Below, one piece after another: positions 16,834 through 26,758 of a stretch of DNA of 41,935 nt (the stretch's first letter is position 1; every line of letters starts with the position of its first letter). Below the pieces are notes generated by a model, which had not been told where the DNA came from, ran no database searches, and saw nothing but the letters and a program-made list of their open reading frames with translations. The stretch comes from Bacteroidota bacterium (lineage in GTDB: Bacteria; Bacteroidota; Rhodothermia; Rhodothermales; Bin80), in NCBI GenBank assembly GCA_026709065.1, contig JAPOTS010000058.1, positions 1-41,935 on the forward strand, given 5' to 3'. A program made the position numbers and the translations under genes.

Positions 16834-17964
16834 ATGTCAAAGCACAGAAATTCATCTGATCGCGTAAACCCTGCAACAATTGATCGCGGGCCTGCTAGGT
16901 ATTTTCATGGAAGAGAAAAGATATTAAGTGATTTTAAATTCCTAACTGATCGTGTACATCAAAAGAAGATCGGAGGGACAACTTTTTTGATTCAAGGAGC
17001 ACCTGGTGCTGGAAAAAGTGCGTTACTTTATGAATGTGAAAAAATAGCTGATGCTAAGGGGTGGAAAATTGCTCAAATTGATGGAGATGCTTTATGGGAA
17101 CCTAACGCATTGCGATATTCAATAGGACTTTCAAACATCTTCAGATCACTCAATATAACGTTAAGAATTGCATTGAATCAATTTTTTAGTGCGGAAATAA
17201 GAGTGGAACGTTCTCAGCGGACAATGAAGAAAATTCTTGAATCTGGAAAGAAACCGCTACTTCTTATAATTGATGAAGCTCAGACATTAGGTACGACAAG
17301 TAAACCATCAAAGGAATTTGAGTCTACAGCAACCCATATACTTAAAGCTATTCATAATGGTGATTTGAAGAAACCTGTAGTCCTTCTAGCTGCGGGGTTA
17401 GGACAGACAATGGAATTCTTGGGACTGCTTGGCATTTCAAGGTTTGCTGAAAATTGTTTTGTGAAATTAGGTCCACTAAGTAATCAGGCGGAGCGTGCGG
17501 TGATTAAGGATTGGCTTGTCCGCGAAGGGGGCGCAAAAGGTGATATTACGGAATGGATTGATGCGATTCAACAAGAAACTCATGGATGGGCTCGGCATGT
17601 GCAATCTTATGCATTCCACGCAGCATATCATCTCAATGAAAATGGAGGAAGGATGACGCAAACTGGGTTAAGCGCCGTATTGGAATTGGGGCGAGAGGGA
17701 CGTAAAATGTACTATAAACAGAGGTTAGTACAGTTTAATGGTGATGAAATTCAATGTTTAGTCAATTGCATGCCAGATAATCCATTAGAGCCTCCTACTT
17801 CTCGTCAAGCGATTTTATCCTCAATGACACAGCAATTTGAGGAGCATGGAAACCAACTAATTGAAGATTTTATCAACAAGGGAATATTAGTGGAAAAGGG
17901 AAAGGGGCTGACCATCTCCATCCCCTCCATGCATGCTTGGCTGAAAGAAGAATATGGGACTTAA
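16834..17964 (+). CDS. AAA-type ATPase (ORC/AAA_16-like), function unknown
   Basis: A 376-aa ATPase. After FHGREKILSDF, typical of AAA_16/ORC-type proteins, comes Walker A QGAPGAGKSALL (about residues 54-65) and Walker B LLLIIDEAQ (about 144-152). The C-terminal third, with ILSSMTQQFEEHG and LIEDFINKGILV, looks like a winged-helix region. No nuclease or toxin domain is visible. It converges with the GHKL ATPase gene 52 bp away, and both lie between two core operons, so the pair may have arrived together. A 273-nt gap precedes it, enough for its own promoter. ATPase identity is secure; role unknown. Confidence 0.75.
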   Translation: MSKHRNSSDRVNPATIDRGPARYFHGREKILSDFKFLTDRVHQKKIGGTTFLIQGAPGAGKSALLYECEKIADAKGWKIAQIDGDALWEPNALRYSIGLSNIFRSLNITLRIALNQFFSAEIRVERSQRTMKKILESGKKPLLLIIDEAQTLGTTSKPSKEFESTATHILKAIHNGDLKKPVVLLAAGLGQTMEFLGLLGISRFAENCFVKLGPLSNQAERAVIKDWLVREGGAKGDITEWIDAIQQETHGWARHVQSYAFHAAYHLNENGGRMTQTGLSAVLELGREGRKMYYKQRLVQFNGDEIQCLVNCMPDNPLEPPTSRQAILSSMTQQFEEHGNQLIEDFINKGILVEKGKGLTISIPSMHAWLKEEYGT

Positions 17965-18016
17965 AACATGCAACATTCCCACTTAATTGATGCTTAAAAA
18001 AAGGCGTTTTAGATCG

Positions 18017-20218
18017 TTAGCCATTTGAAGGAACCTGTAATTTTTGAGCGATTGGCAAGAACTGCGAAATCAACCTGCTGTACTCGGCATAGTATTGTTC
18101 CCAGCTACCGTCATATTCTTCTGGATTATTTTGAACCCGCTCACTTACCATACGGGCACAAACGGCATCGGCTGTAATTTCTGCCAGCATGACTCTGAAA
18201 TGTTTTTCGTCCTGCCCCTGAAATTGAGGAGCAGAGCCCAAATACTGTTTAAGCGCCGGGTGGCGGGCGGCAATTTCCAACACATTTTGCCGCCATCTGT
18301 AGCGCTGATTGGAAATCTTGATGTCTTCAAGTTTTATTTTTATGCCTGCTCCAAGCGGTTGGAAGGTGAATAATTCAGCAGTGGTTTCCTTATCATGGAG
18401 TTTCGCGGCAATCATGCCTTTAGCCTCATCTTTTCCAGTCACACGAACCCGAAAATCGCAACGTGCCACGCCTAATTTTTTATTGGGAATCAGCATTTTA
18501 TTACCAGAAATTTTAAATCTGCTATTATCTACTGAAATGTCTAACTGTGTAGACTCAGAGACGAGCGAAAGAGGAGCTAATACCCGAATGCGTTTACTTG
18601 AACTGCCGATTTTAATCCGGTATCGGGATTGTTGAAAGCATAGATCTGTTATTTCCTTGAATTCATCTGACTTTGATTCAAGTACCTCCACGGTACACTC
18701 ATCTTTGATGGTGCCAATAGATACCTTGATGCCAGTTGCTGTAGTGGCCTGAACGCCTGTTAGTTTCCATGAGGCCAGTAGAACATCATTTTCAGTAGGA
18801 TGAAACTCAATTGATACGAATCGCTTGTCGGTTGATACCTCATCAGTGAGACACTCAATATGGACCGTTTGTCCATGTTCAATTTCAGGAAATGCTTTTT
18901 GTCTGACACGCAATGTGCATTGTATAGACTGGCCAATGACAATTTTAGCGAATGGCGGGCTAAGAGAATAGCCTGATTCGTGAAATAATCTACTGCTACC
19001 ACCCTCTTCTCTGGCAAGATCATCTCCAATTCCCTCGCGCTCAAAAAACTTGGTTGCTGCACGCTCAAGAGCATCTAAACGTTTACGAGTTGATCGGCTT
19101 TCAATGGTTGCACGCCCCATATCTGCATTTTTTCTCTCTTCTTCAATCAATGGGCGTAGACGCTTCAATGCCTCTGCAAACAGTGCCTTAACAAATGGAT
19201 GCTGCCGTGTCAAGCCAGATCTTCGTGAAGGATCAAGCACTGGCATGGGGTTATTTGGGTCCACATCAGCACGATCTTCTACGCGCTGATCAAACTGATT
19301 CCAGAGCTCATCAATATGATGGCAGACTAAGCGACCAAAAAATCGTAGTGCATGCGGATCAGTCTCAAGGTCTTTGTCAAATAGTGTGGCCTCATGGATC
19401 GCATGACGTGACTTGATCAAAATGCCTCCCCGTCGGAATCTTGATCTCTCACGTTCAAGGTGTTCGCTTGTCCGACGAATGGTCAGTTTTGCTTTCGCTC
19501 CCGAATAATTAGGTATATCAAAGCTTACCTTGAGCTGATCTCGGCCAGATAGCAGATCTGGTTCAATTACCGTTATCCTTTTAGTGCCATCCTTGAATGT
19601 TATCTCTCGTTGAGGATCACCAATTATGTCTCTTAAAGGCACAAGCAAGCGTAGGTTCTTTTTCAAAATATCTGAACTGGGAATTTTACGATTTGGATTC
19701 AACGTAATGGTGATCAGTGTGCCAGTGCCTTGAAGGATACCTAATCGTCTTCGCACAGGTCTTGTGATCTTCGTTGGCTGGTATAATTTAAAATCAAAAA
19801 ACTCTGAAATCTCACAGGTATGTACAAAACCATCACCTGGGATGGATTCAAAGGTGACTTTTCCTAAGGCTGCTATGTCCTTTGCCCCGCGAGAATTTGT
19901 CCCCCGGACTGCCAATCCGTGCTCCATGCCGCTAACCCGTCCACCTGTATGACCAATCTTTTGACTCATAACTTCTTTAGACATGCCGTCTGCAAAATCA
20001 CGAACTCGGAGGGTTGAAGGCTCTCCCGCTGCGCTGCCTCGACTTATCTCAATTTCTATTTTACCTGAGATTCCGAGTACTTGGTACCGATCATCAGCAT
20101 TGGTGATCAATTCCACCAATGCATCATAAACATCATGGATGGCGATACTGGAGTCTTGGATCAGTCGACGGGTTCCATCCAACTCTACCTTTCGCTTTTC
20201 AATTAATTGTCGAGCCAA
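18017..20218 (-). CDS. GHKL (HSP90-like) ATPase of unknown role
   Basis: A 733-aa protein with an N-terminal Bergerat-fold ATPase. The N-box DALVELITNADDRY lies near residues 30-43, the G1 box VRDFADGMS at about 72-80, and a glycine loop with RGTNSRGAKDIAALG follows. This resembles the ATPase module of HSP90, MutL and MORC. The middle is rich in charged helices (LDALERAATKFFEREG), and the remainder resembles beta-rich domains. No second enzymatic motif was recognised. No ATG precedes the N-box, and an in-frame stop lies a few codons upstream, so the TTG at 20218 is the only sensible start. GHKL ATPases of this size recur in antiphage loci; a defence role here is inference from position beside another orphan ATPase. 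Confidence 0.75.
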   Translation of the reverse strand: MARQLIEKRKVELDGTRRLIQDSSIAIHDVYDALVELITNADDRYQVLGISGKIEIEISRGSAAGEPSTLRVRDFADGMSKEVMSQKIGHTGGRVSGMEHGLAVRGTNSRGAKDIAALGKVTFESIPGDGFVHTCEISEFFDFKLYQPTKITRPVRRRLGILQGTGTLITITLNPNRKIPSSDILKKNLRLLVPLRDIIGDPQREITFKDGTKRITVIEPDLLSGRDQLKVSFDIPNYSGAKAKLTIRRTSEHLERERSRFRRGGILIKSRHAIHEATLFDKDLETDPHALRFFGRLVCHHIDELWNQFDQRVEDRADVDPNNPMPVLDPSRRSGLTRQHPFVKALFAEALKRLRPLIEEERKNADMGRATIESRSTRKRLDALERAATKFFEREGIGDDLAREEGGSSRLFHESGYSLSPPFAKIVIGQSIQCTLRVRQKAFPEIEHGQTVHIECLTDEVSTDKRFVSIEFHPTENDVLLASWKLTGVQATTATGIKVSIGTIKDECTVEVLESKSDEFKEITDLCFQQSRYRIKIGSSSKRIRVLAPLSLVSESTQLDISVDNSRFKISGNKMLIPNKKLGVARCDFRVRVTGKDEAKGMIAAKLHDKETTAELFTFQPLGAGIKIKLEDIKISNQRYRWRQNVLEIAARHPALKQYLGSAPQFQGQDEKHFRVMLAEITADAVCARMVSERVQNNPEEYDGSWEQYYAEYSRLISQFLPIAQKLQVPSNG

Positions 20219-20592
20219 GAGATCACCGTTGGTTGTTCATTAGTGTAGATGGGCATCAATAAATGCATGATAAGCCTAAGAGAAATTATGTGGCTGAAGA
20301 TACTGCTTTCAGAATTATTTCTAAGATAAAGTCGATTTTGGGTATGATTTTGATTAATTTTCACCTTATGAAAACTTGCTTATGATGAACTCAGTTTCAT
20401 TAAATCGCAACATATGCTTCACCAATCAAAGTCCTTTCAACTATGAGATAGGAACCTGTGAATTGAGAGATTGTAAGCATTCACGCTAATGAACTTAGCC
20501 TCAACCCTCATGTTTTGCCGAGAATTAACAATTAGTTTAATTCGGAAGTATCTTGTATTGTAATCAATAAACAAGGCTATACTTGAATTGAA
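20219..20592. other. Non-coding divergent region between the GHKL gene and ribE
   Basis: These 374 nt contain no convincing open frame on either strand and no tRNA-like fold. I looked for the conserved pieces of an FMN riboswitch, expected upstream of some riboflavin genes, and did not see them. A Bacteroidota-like promoter candidate for ribE lies at its right end. Confidence 0.5.
20553..20585 (+). promoter_or_regulatory. Candidate ribE promoter (Bacteroidota-like)
   Basis: TTGTAT at 20553-20558 is followed after 19 bp by TATACTTG at 20578-20585, one mismatch from the Bacteroidota -7 element TAnnTTTG. The ribE ATG comes only 7 nt later, so the transcript would be leaderless or nearly so, in line with the missing Shine-Dalgarno sequence. 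Motif match only. Confidence 0.3.
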
Positions 20593-21192
20593 ATGTTTAC
20601 AGGTTTGATTGAGCAGGTTGGTCACTTAGAGAGCATCAGCGATGCTCGTTTTGGAAGAGAGCTAGTGATCAGTAGCCGTCTTTCTTCTGAACTCTCCATT
20701 GGACAGAGCATAGCAATTAATGGTATTTGTCTGAGTATTACCGATTCCTATGCCGACAGATTTAGTGTGATGGCAGTTCCAGAAACACTATCAAAAACTA
20801 CACTAGGAGACTGGAAATCCAAGACCCCGATCAACCTTGAGCGCTCCATGCTACCAACCGCTCGATTAGATGGACACATCGTTCAAGGGCATGTTGATAC
20901 GATCAGTACCATCACCAAAATTTCACAACAAAAAGATGAACGCATTTATGAGATTCCAATCCCTGAAAAGTTCTCTGGATTAGTGGTTCCCCGCGGATCT
21001 ATTTCCATAGATGGAATTAGCTTAACCATTGCAAATCTCTTTGATTTGAAAATATCCATTGCAATCATTCCTCATACCTTTCACAATACGAATGTATCGT
21101 CTTGGCAACTTGGCACATCCTGCAATATAGAGTTTGATATACTCGGCAAGTACGCAGCACGGCAGATGTCCATTCACCTTAATTCAGAGTGA
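20593..21192 (+). CDS. ribE: Riboflavin synthase, alpha subunit
   Basis: A 199-aa riboflavin synthase with the usual two lumazine-binding repeats. The diagnostic N-terminus MFTGLIEQVG opens the first barrel; QSIAINGICLSI and FSVMAVPETLSKT follow. The second repeat starts with DGHIVQGHVD and contains GSISIDGISLTIA. The enzyme dismutates two molecules of 6,7-dimethyl-8-ribityllumazine into riboflavin and an aminopyrimidinedione, in the cytoplasm as a trimer. It stands alone here, without other rib genes nearby. Length and both domains are complete. Confidence 0.95.
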   Translation: MFTGLIEQVGHLESISDARFGRELVISSRLSSELSIGQSIAINGICLSITDSYADRFSVMAVPETLSKTTLGDWKSKTPINLERSMLPTARLDGHIVQGHVDTISTITKISQQKDERIYEIPIPEKFSGLVVPRGSISIDGISLTIANLFDLKISIAIIPHTFHNTNVSSWQLGTSCNIEFDILGKYAARQMSIHLNSE

Positions 21193-21394
21193 CTTGCCTG
21201 AAACTTAGGCCCACACACCCCCAAGATATTGCGTCTGAATTTTCTGATCCAATCCGAAAAGGAGTGATTCAACGCATGAAAGGTCTCATCCTTGTGACGC
21301 AGATTGAACGATTAGTAGCTTAGAAATCCATAGTAGATTTCTTTCGTAGATCATCATTCACCATATAGTGATCAACCGGACTGTCACACCGTGA

Positions 21395-22069
21395 TCATTG
21401 ATGAGGAGTCACTTTCAAATCACTTACATGCACATTAAGTGCGTGGTTGATTCTCAGTCCTACAATTCCATCAGTCATCGCCGCATTACGGGGTACATTG
21501 TGCACCTCGGTGCCATTGACTGAAAAAGTAATAGTATCATTGTGAACATCAACTTTTAGGTGATTCTCAACCGAACTCTCAGATTCTGGACCGTACATGT
21601 GAACTGACTCGCTGGCCGTCCAATCCTGAATAATGGATGTTTCAGAACCCATTCTACGCTTGATTAAAAATTCTCCAGAGTTGCGCAGTAGGAAATAATC
21701 ATACATGATTTCATCGCCCTCTAAATTCTGCCCTCCCATGAAAATACCATATGCTTCACGTCGTTCTCCAGGATCAAATAAGTGGATGATTGATTCGAGA
21801 GTATAGTCGCCTTCAGCCATCTGCTCAGGGTGATAAAAAATTGCAGCGGGGCCAGTAGTGATATGCCATCCTGAAGTCATATTGACAAAGAAAATATCAA
21901 CGGAATCCACTTCAGCTCCAATCACCACATCAGGATCGGGGCGATCAAGGCGAACCTTCCATGATTCTGGAACGCTAAGATTTTCACCGTCAGGAATGGC
22001 AGGATCAGGCTGAGCTAAGACGATCAGGGGTAGAAATAAAGCCGTGGCTAATATCAAGAAAAATTTCAT
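21395..22069 (-). CDS. Secreted protein with a DUF1080/LamG-like fold
   Basis: A 224-aa protein starting with a clear signal peptide, MKFFLILATALFLPLIVLAQ, cleaved after LAQ or nearby. I took the ATG at 22069; an in-frame ATG at 22102 would add 11 residues before the signal. The mature part has the strand pattern of a concanavalin-like sandwich: WHITTGPAAIFYHP, YTLESIIHLF, YGIFMGGQNLEG, FLLRNSGEFLIKRR, HLKVDVHNDTITFSVNG and a final GIVGLRINHALNVHVSDLKV. DUF1080-type proteins include carbohydrate-active members, but no catalytic residues can be assigned. It converges on ribE and faces away from miaB. Confidence 0.7.
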   Translation of the reverse strand: MKFFLILATALFLPLIVLAQPDPAIPDGENLSVPESWKVRLDRPDPDVVIGAEVDSVDIFFVNMTSGWHITTGPAAIFYHPEQMAEGDYTLESIIHLFDPGERREAYGIFMGGQNLEGDEIMYDYFLLRNSGEFLIKRRMGSETSIIQDWTASESVHMYGPESESSVENHLKVDVHNDTITFSVNGTEVHNVPRNAAMTDGIVGLRINHALNVHVSDLKVTPHQ

Positions 22070-22190
22070 TGAATTAAAAAATGGTGACAAGGTAAAATAC
22101 AATTTTGTCGTGAATTTCTCATGAAGTAATTAGAACAAATGACCATAGAAACGCGTTTTCTTGGATTCTAATCATAGATAGGTCATTATC

Positions 22191-23579
22191 GTGCAGAATA
22201 GCTTGCCCATTATTGAAAATCTTAATACACCACACTTGCCTCATTCCGAGTGTGATGGAACGACTTCAGTGTATCTGGAAACCTACGGTTGCCAGATGAA
22301 TGTATCTGATTCTGAAATCGTTGCGTCAGTTTTACAAAGTTCGGGCTTTGGTTTGACCCATGACCCCCTCACTGCGGATGTGGTATTATTGAATACATGT
22401 GCAATCCGAGAAAATGCGGAGCAACGTGTTCGGAGGCGTTTAGAATTTTTCCGTTCACGAAAACGTAAACATAACCCAAATTTGAGGATTGGTGTACTTG
22501 GATGCATGGCTGAACGCCTTCGTCATAAGTTATTAGAGCAGGAGCGTCTGGTAGATATTGTCGTTGGGCCCGATGCCTATCGTGATCTACCCAATCTACT
22601 GCATCAGGTTGAGAGGTCAGGTCAAAGTGCAGTGAACGTTGAATTATCTCGGGAGGAAACCTATGCAGATATTGCACCAGTGAGATACAATTCCAATGGA
22701 ATCAGTGCATTTGTTTCAATTATGAGAGGCTGTGACAATATGTGCGCATTTTGTGTAGTCCCCTTTACGCGTGGTCGCGAGCGAAGTCGGAATGCAGGAA
22801 CCATTGTGCGTGAATGCCAAGAACTGTTTGATGTTGGGTACCGTGAAGTGACGCTTTTAGGACAAAATGTTAACTCCTATCGCGATGGACCTGTTGACTT
22901 TGCTACGCTGGTATACAGAGTCAGCCTTTTATCGCCGGATCTACGTATCCGTTACTCTACTAGTCATCCAAAAGATTGCTCACAAGAGTTATTAGAAGTT
23001 CATCAGGAGCGCTCCAATGTATGTAATTTTATTCATCTTCCGGTTCAGCACGGTAATTCAGAGGTTTTAAGACGTATGCGTCGAGGGTACTCGTCACAGG
23101 AGTATCGCACATTGATTGAACGGGCTCGTAAGGTCTGCCCAAGTGTCTCTCTTTCAACAGACATTATAGCGGGATTCTGTGGTGAAACTGAAGAAGAACA
23201 TCAAGATACTTTGACGCTACTAACCGACATTGAATACGATCATGCTTTTATGTTTATCTATTCCGAGCGGCCCGATACCTATGCCGCACGAAAATATAAT
23301 GATGATGTCCCTGAGGATGTCAAGAAACGCAGACTATCTGAAATCATCACTCTTCAGAACTCAATTTCACGTAAGAAGAATCAGCAGGAGATCGGCCAGG
23401 TACACACGGTACTTGTAGAAGGCCCGAGTAAGCGTAGTGATACAAAATTCTGTGGACGTACTGATACAAACAAAATGGTCATTTTTGATCGAGGCACTCT
23501 AAAGGCTGGTGACTACGCACAGGTAGAAATCAAAGACTGCACCTCTGCGACACTGTTTGGAAATGTTCTGATTGACTAA
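22191..23579 (+). CDS. miaB: tRNA-2-methylthio-N6-dimethylallyladenosine synthase
   Basis: A 462-aa methylthiotransferase. The N-terminal UPF0004 domain holds the three ligands of the auxiliary [4Fe-4S] cluster: Cys34 (ETYGCQMN), Cys70 (NTCAIRENA) and Cys105 (GCMAER). The radical SAM cluster motif is [10 protein letters not shown] (Cys181, 185, 188), followed by [11 protein letters not shown] and a C-terminal TRAM domain. ETYGCQMN and the RGRERSR stretch favour MiaB over RimO or MtaB. It adds the 2-methylthio group to i6A37 of tRNAs reading U-starting codons. The start is GTG. The sigma-54 activator gene begins 18 nt downstream, so this is probably the first gene of the operon running to anmK. 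Confidence 0.94.
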   Translation: MQNSLPIIENLNTPHLPHSECDGTTSVYLETYGCQMNVSDSEIVASVLQSSGFGLTHDPLTADVVLLNTCAIRENAEQRVRRRLEFFRSRKRKHNPNLRIGVLGCMAERLRHKLLEQERLVDIVVGPDAYRDLPNLLHQVERSGQSAVNVELSREETYADIAPVRYNSNGISAFVSIMRGCDNMCAFCVVPFTRGRERSRNAGTIVRECQELFDVGYREVTLLGQNVNSYRDGPVDFATLVYRVSLLSPDLRIRYSTSHPKDCSQELLEVHQERSNVCNFIHLPVQHGNSEVLRRMRRGYSSQEYRTLIERARKVCPSVSLSTDIIAGFCGETEEEHQDTLTLLTDIEYDHAFMFIYSERPDTYAARKYNDDVPEDVKKRRLSEIITLQNSISRKKNQQEIGQVHTVLVEGPSKRSDTKFCGRTDTNKMVIFDRGTLKAGDYAQVEIKDCTSATLFGNVLID

Positions 23580-23597
23580 GACACAGATTTCCAATTC

Positions 23598-24839
23598 ATG
23601 GACAGGCAAACCGTACAGACCCGATTTGGAATCATTGGTGAATCCTCAGAGATACACCATGTCATTGACCGTGTGCGCCTAGTTGCCAATACCGATATTT
23701 CTGTCCTGATTGAGGGAGAAAGTGGAGTTGGTAAGGAATTGATCGCTCAGGCAATTCACGAGTTATCCCTTCGACGTCATAAAGCCCTCAAGGTGATCAA
23801 TACAGGTGCAATTCCAGAGGGGCTGATTGAATCAGAATTATTCGGTGCAGAAAAAGGCGCATTCACGGGTGCCACAGAGCGCCGCCGCGGCATATTTGAG
23901 GAAGCCGATGGTGGGACAATCTTTCTGGACGAAATTGGAGAAATGCCTCAATCAGCCCAAGTTCGCCTCCTTCGCGTATTGGAATCGGGCACCTTTAACC
24001 GAGTTGGATCAACCACAATTCAGAGGACTGATGCACGCGTGGTTGCCGCGACCAACAAAAATTTAGGACATGAGGTCACAGAAGGGAGATTTAGAGAAGA
24101 TCTTTACTATAGACTAAGTACAATCATTATTCATATTCCACCGCTGAGGGAACGTAGAGAAGATATTCGTCCGATATTTGATGCATTTCTGTATTCATCA
24201 AGCCAGAAGTATCAGACCCCGCGTAGAGCATTAACCCAAGAAGCTTATGATTTGCTGGAGTCTTATTCCTGGCCCGGCAATGTACGCGAATTACGCAATG
24301 TCGCGGATCAAATAGTGGTCTTGCATCGCAGTTCGGAAGTGAATGCAGAAGACATCCGCCCCTTTTTGAGAGGCATTTCTGCCAATGCGCCGCCTACATC
24401 GTTGATGCGACTCTCATCGGAGCAACAGTCTACCAATGAGAGTTCTTCTCAAGAATTGACTGTGATTTATCGGGCGTTGTTAGAGATTCGTCAAGGGATG
24501 CAGGATCTCCGTAAAGATCTCATTAGTATCTTCCAAGATCGGTACGCGGATGTGAAACCTTCTTCCAATTATCCCCAAGAAATGGAGATTACTCCCCCTA
24601 AAGACCTTCCAATGTTGCCAAGTCCTGACCGGACTGAAAATCTTGATACTATCGCCTATGAAGTAGAGGAGAAGTTACAAGATGACGTACTTCCGACTCT
24701 TGAAGAAGTTGAACGTGAACTGATTCAGAAAGCTCTGAAACGCTTTGATGGAAATAGGAAAGAATCTGCAAATGCTTTAGGAATTAGTCCTAGAACGCTC
24801 TACCGGAAGCTCAGAGAAATGAATGAAGACTTTGAGTAG
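23598..24839 (+). CDS. Sigma-54-dependent transcriptional activator without receiver domain
   Basis: A 413-aa bacterial enhancer-binding protein. The AAA+ domain comes almost directly at the N-terminus: Walker A GESGVGKE (about 42-49), the sigma-54 contact loop GAFTGA (about 87-92), Walker [14 protein letters not shown], and the arginine-rich [10 protein letters not shown] Fis-type helix-turn-helix closes the protein ([18 protein letters not shown]). There is no REC, GAF or PAS sensor, so it is either constitutive or controlled by level or partner. It overlaps lptE by 17 nt; I recall this pairing from many Bacteroidota genomes. Targets cannot be inferred from this window. Confidence 0.92.
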   Translation: MDRQTVQTRFGIIGESSEIHHVIDRVRLVANTDISVLIEGESGVGKELIAQAIHELSLRRHKALKVINTGAIPEGLIESELFGAEKGAFTGATERRRGIFEEADGGTIFLDEIGEMPQSAQVRLLRVLESGTFNRVGSTTIQRTDARVVAATNKNLGHEVTEGRFREDLYYRLSTIIIHIPPLRERREDIRPIFDAFLYSSSQKYQTPRRALTQEAYDLLESYSWPGNVRELRNVADQIVVLHRSSEVNAEDIRPFLRGISANAPPTSLMRLSSEQQSTNESSSQELTVIYRALLEIRQGMQDLRKDLISIFQDRYADVKPSSNYPQEMEITPPKDLPMLPSPDRTENLDTIAYEVEEKLQDDVLPTLEEVERELIQKALKRFDGNRKESANALGISPRTLYRKLREMNEDFE

Positions 24840-25329
24840 CATTGCTCTGGTAGGAGCCGTTCTCATTGCGTCAGGTTGTGCTTACTATAGCTTTAGTGGG
24901 GTAAGTATTCCATCAAATTTGACTACCATTGCGATTCCATTGGCAGAAGATAATAGCACCGCCCCGTTGGCGCTGCTAGATGAGTCTTTGACGGAGTTGA
25001 TGATAGATAGGTTTGTTCGCCAAACTAGATTAACTTTGATTGAGGATCAAGACGAGGCTGATCTTCTTTTGACAGCTCAGATTACTCGCTATACGAATGC
25101 ACCTACATCGGTCACAGGACAAGAACGTGCACAATTCAATCGTATCACTATTTCTGTTTCGGCGCAATATCTTAATCAAACGGAAGATGATGTTTTAGAG
25201 CGGTCATTCAGCGGCTTTGAAGACTATGATGCATTGGAGGGAGGGTTAGAGGCGGAGGAATTAGCAGCTTTGGTTGCCTTGGAAATTATCGCCGATGACC
25301 TGTTCATCGCAGCCACATCTAACTGGTAG
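24823..25329 (+). CDS. lptE: LPS-assembly lipoprotein LptE
   Basis: A 168-aa lipoprotein with a short signal peptide ending in the lipobox IASGC (Cys19). The mature start YYSFSGVSIPSNLTTIAIP and the pattern LTELMIDRFVRQTRL followed by ADLLLTAQITRY are typical of Bacteroidota LptE, which plugs the LptD barrel and helps place LPS in the outer membrane. It implies a diderm with LPS. Translation is coupled to the upstream activator. The lipobox and fold pattern are clear; sequence identity between LptE families is low, so a residual doubt remains. Confidence 0.85.
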   Translation: MKTLSSIALVGAVLIASGCAYYSFSGVSIPSNLTTIAIPLAEDNSTAPLALLDESLTELMIDRFVRQTRLTLIEDQDEADLLLTAQITRYTNAPTSVTGQERAQFNRITISVSAQYLNQTEDDVLERSFSGFEDYDALEGGLEAEELAALVALEIIADDLFIAATSNW

Positions 25330-25333
25330 AATC

Positions 25334-26758
25334 ATGATTGCTCTACTGTATGCGGGTGTGATGATTATACTTGCCCTCTTCGGGATCAATCTACTCTGGA
25401 TGAGCCTGGTGGCGGTACGCCATAAAGAGCCTGAACCAGATTCCAGTCCATTAAATTCGTTGAATCATTGGCCAAGCGTAACGATTCAAATTCCACTCTA
25501 CAATGAAATTGCAGTTGCAAAACGTGTGATTGATGCCTGTGCTTCAATCATTTATCCTCATCACCGATTGCAGATACAGGTGCTTGATGATTCAACCGAT
25601 GAAACCATTTCTATTACTCAAGATGCAGTTTCTAAATGGAAGGCGCGCGGGGTAAATATTGTGTGTATCCATCGAACAGATCGCAAGGGGTTTAAGGCAG
25701 GTGCGTTAGCTTATGGGTTAGAGTCAGCGAGCGGGGAACTGATTGCTATATTTGATGCGGACTTTGTTCCTCCTAATGATTTTTTGCTTTCATTAGTCCA
25801 CAGAATGGAAGATCCTAACTTAGGAATGATTCAAGTTCGATGGAGCCATCTCAATGCGAAGGCCTCTCTATTGACTCAGATTCAGGCTTGGTCGCTTGAT
25901 ATGCATTTTGTCATTGAACATGTCGCACGCCATGCAACGGGTTGCTTTATAAATTTTAATGGAACTGCGGGGCTATGGAAGCGAAAGTGTATAGACGATG
26001 CTGGTGGTTGGCATGCCGACACATTAGCAGAAGATCTTGATTTGAGCTACCGTGCTCAACTGAAGGGATGGAAATTTGAGTATATCAATGAAATAGAAGC
26101 CCCTGCAGAACTCCCTGAAACTCTCAGTGCCCTCCGAGTTCAGCAGACTCGATGGACTAAAGGGACTGCTGAAACTGCCAGAAAACTCCTTCGAACCCTT
26201 TGGCGTGCAACCCTGCCACTTAAAACAAAATTACAGGGAACCATTCATCTTACCTCGCATTTTGTATATCCATGCCTTGTTGTTGCTACACTGCTTCATC
26301 CTCTGCTATTATTTAAGCAAGCCACTGGTTCTGGCCCAGGGCATGTTTACTTTGGATTGATGGGGTTCGGACTTTTTGGTTTACTTGGGTTTTTTCTTGC
26401 ACAAATGATAGCGCAACACAAACTTTACCCTCGGTGGTGGAACCATATACGAACCTTTCCAATTTTTTTAGCAGGATCTATGGGGTTGGCAATTTGTAAT
26501 ACTCAAGCTTTGTGGGGTGCACTCAGAAAATTTTCAACGCCGTTTGAGCGCACCCCTAAAGCTAAAGGAAAGTATCATGTAAAAACATCCCGTCTCATTG
26601 TTGTACTTGAAGCATTGATGGCGATCTATTCACTGGTTGGACTGTCGTATTTATTATGGGAGGGGATTTGGGGTGCGGTTGGGTTTCAGTTACTTTTCAC
26701 AATGTCTTACCTTTTCATTACTCGTTATAATATTATTGAACTTCGCTCACAAGCCTAA
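25334..26758 (+). CDS. Membrane glycosyltransferase family 2, cellulose-synthase-like
   Basis: A 474-aa processive-type GT2 enzyme. After an N-terminal membrane helix (ALLYAGVMIILALFGINLLW) the catalytic domain shows IQIPLYNE, VLDDSTDET, the DxD motif FDADFVPP (D141/D143), the acceptor acid LAEDLDLSYR (D234) and the QxxRW signature QQTRWTKG (R273, W274). Three or more C-terminal membrane segments follow. This set matches CslA/BcsA-like inverting synthases; the family makes beta-linked glucans or mannans, or single transfers. I took the ATG at 25334, just after the lptE stop. No PilZ domain or cyclic-di-GMP site was noticed. Polysaccharide product unknown. Confidence 0.87.
   Translation: MIALLYAGVMIILALFGINLLWMSLVAVRHKEPEPDSSPLNSLNHWPSVTIQIPLYNEIAVAKRVIDACASIIYPHHRLQIQVLDDSTDETISITQDAVSKWKARGVNIVCIHRTDRKGFKAGALAYGLESASGELIAIFDADFVPPNDFLLSLVHRMEDPNLGMIQVRWSHLNAKASLLTQIQAWSLDMHFVIEHVARHATGCFINFNGTAGLWKRKCIDDAGGWHADTLAEDLDLSYRAQLKGWKFEYINEIEAPAELPETLSALRVQQTRWTKGTAETARKLLRTLWRATLPLKTKLQGTIHLTSHFVYPCLVVATLLHPLLLFKQATGSGPGHVYFGLMGFGLFGLLGFFLAQMIAQHKLYPRWWNHIRTFPIFLAGSMGLAICNTQALWGALRKFSTPFERTPKAKGKYHVKTSRLIVVLEALMAIYSLVGLSYLLWEGIWGAVGFQLLFTMSYLFITRYNIIELRSQA

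Noticed and set aside
20219-20592. FMN riboswitch upstream of ribE
   Set aside because: None of the conserved RFN loop sequences could be found and a promoter-like motif lies directly before the start codon.
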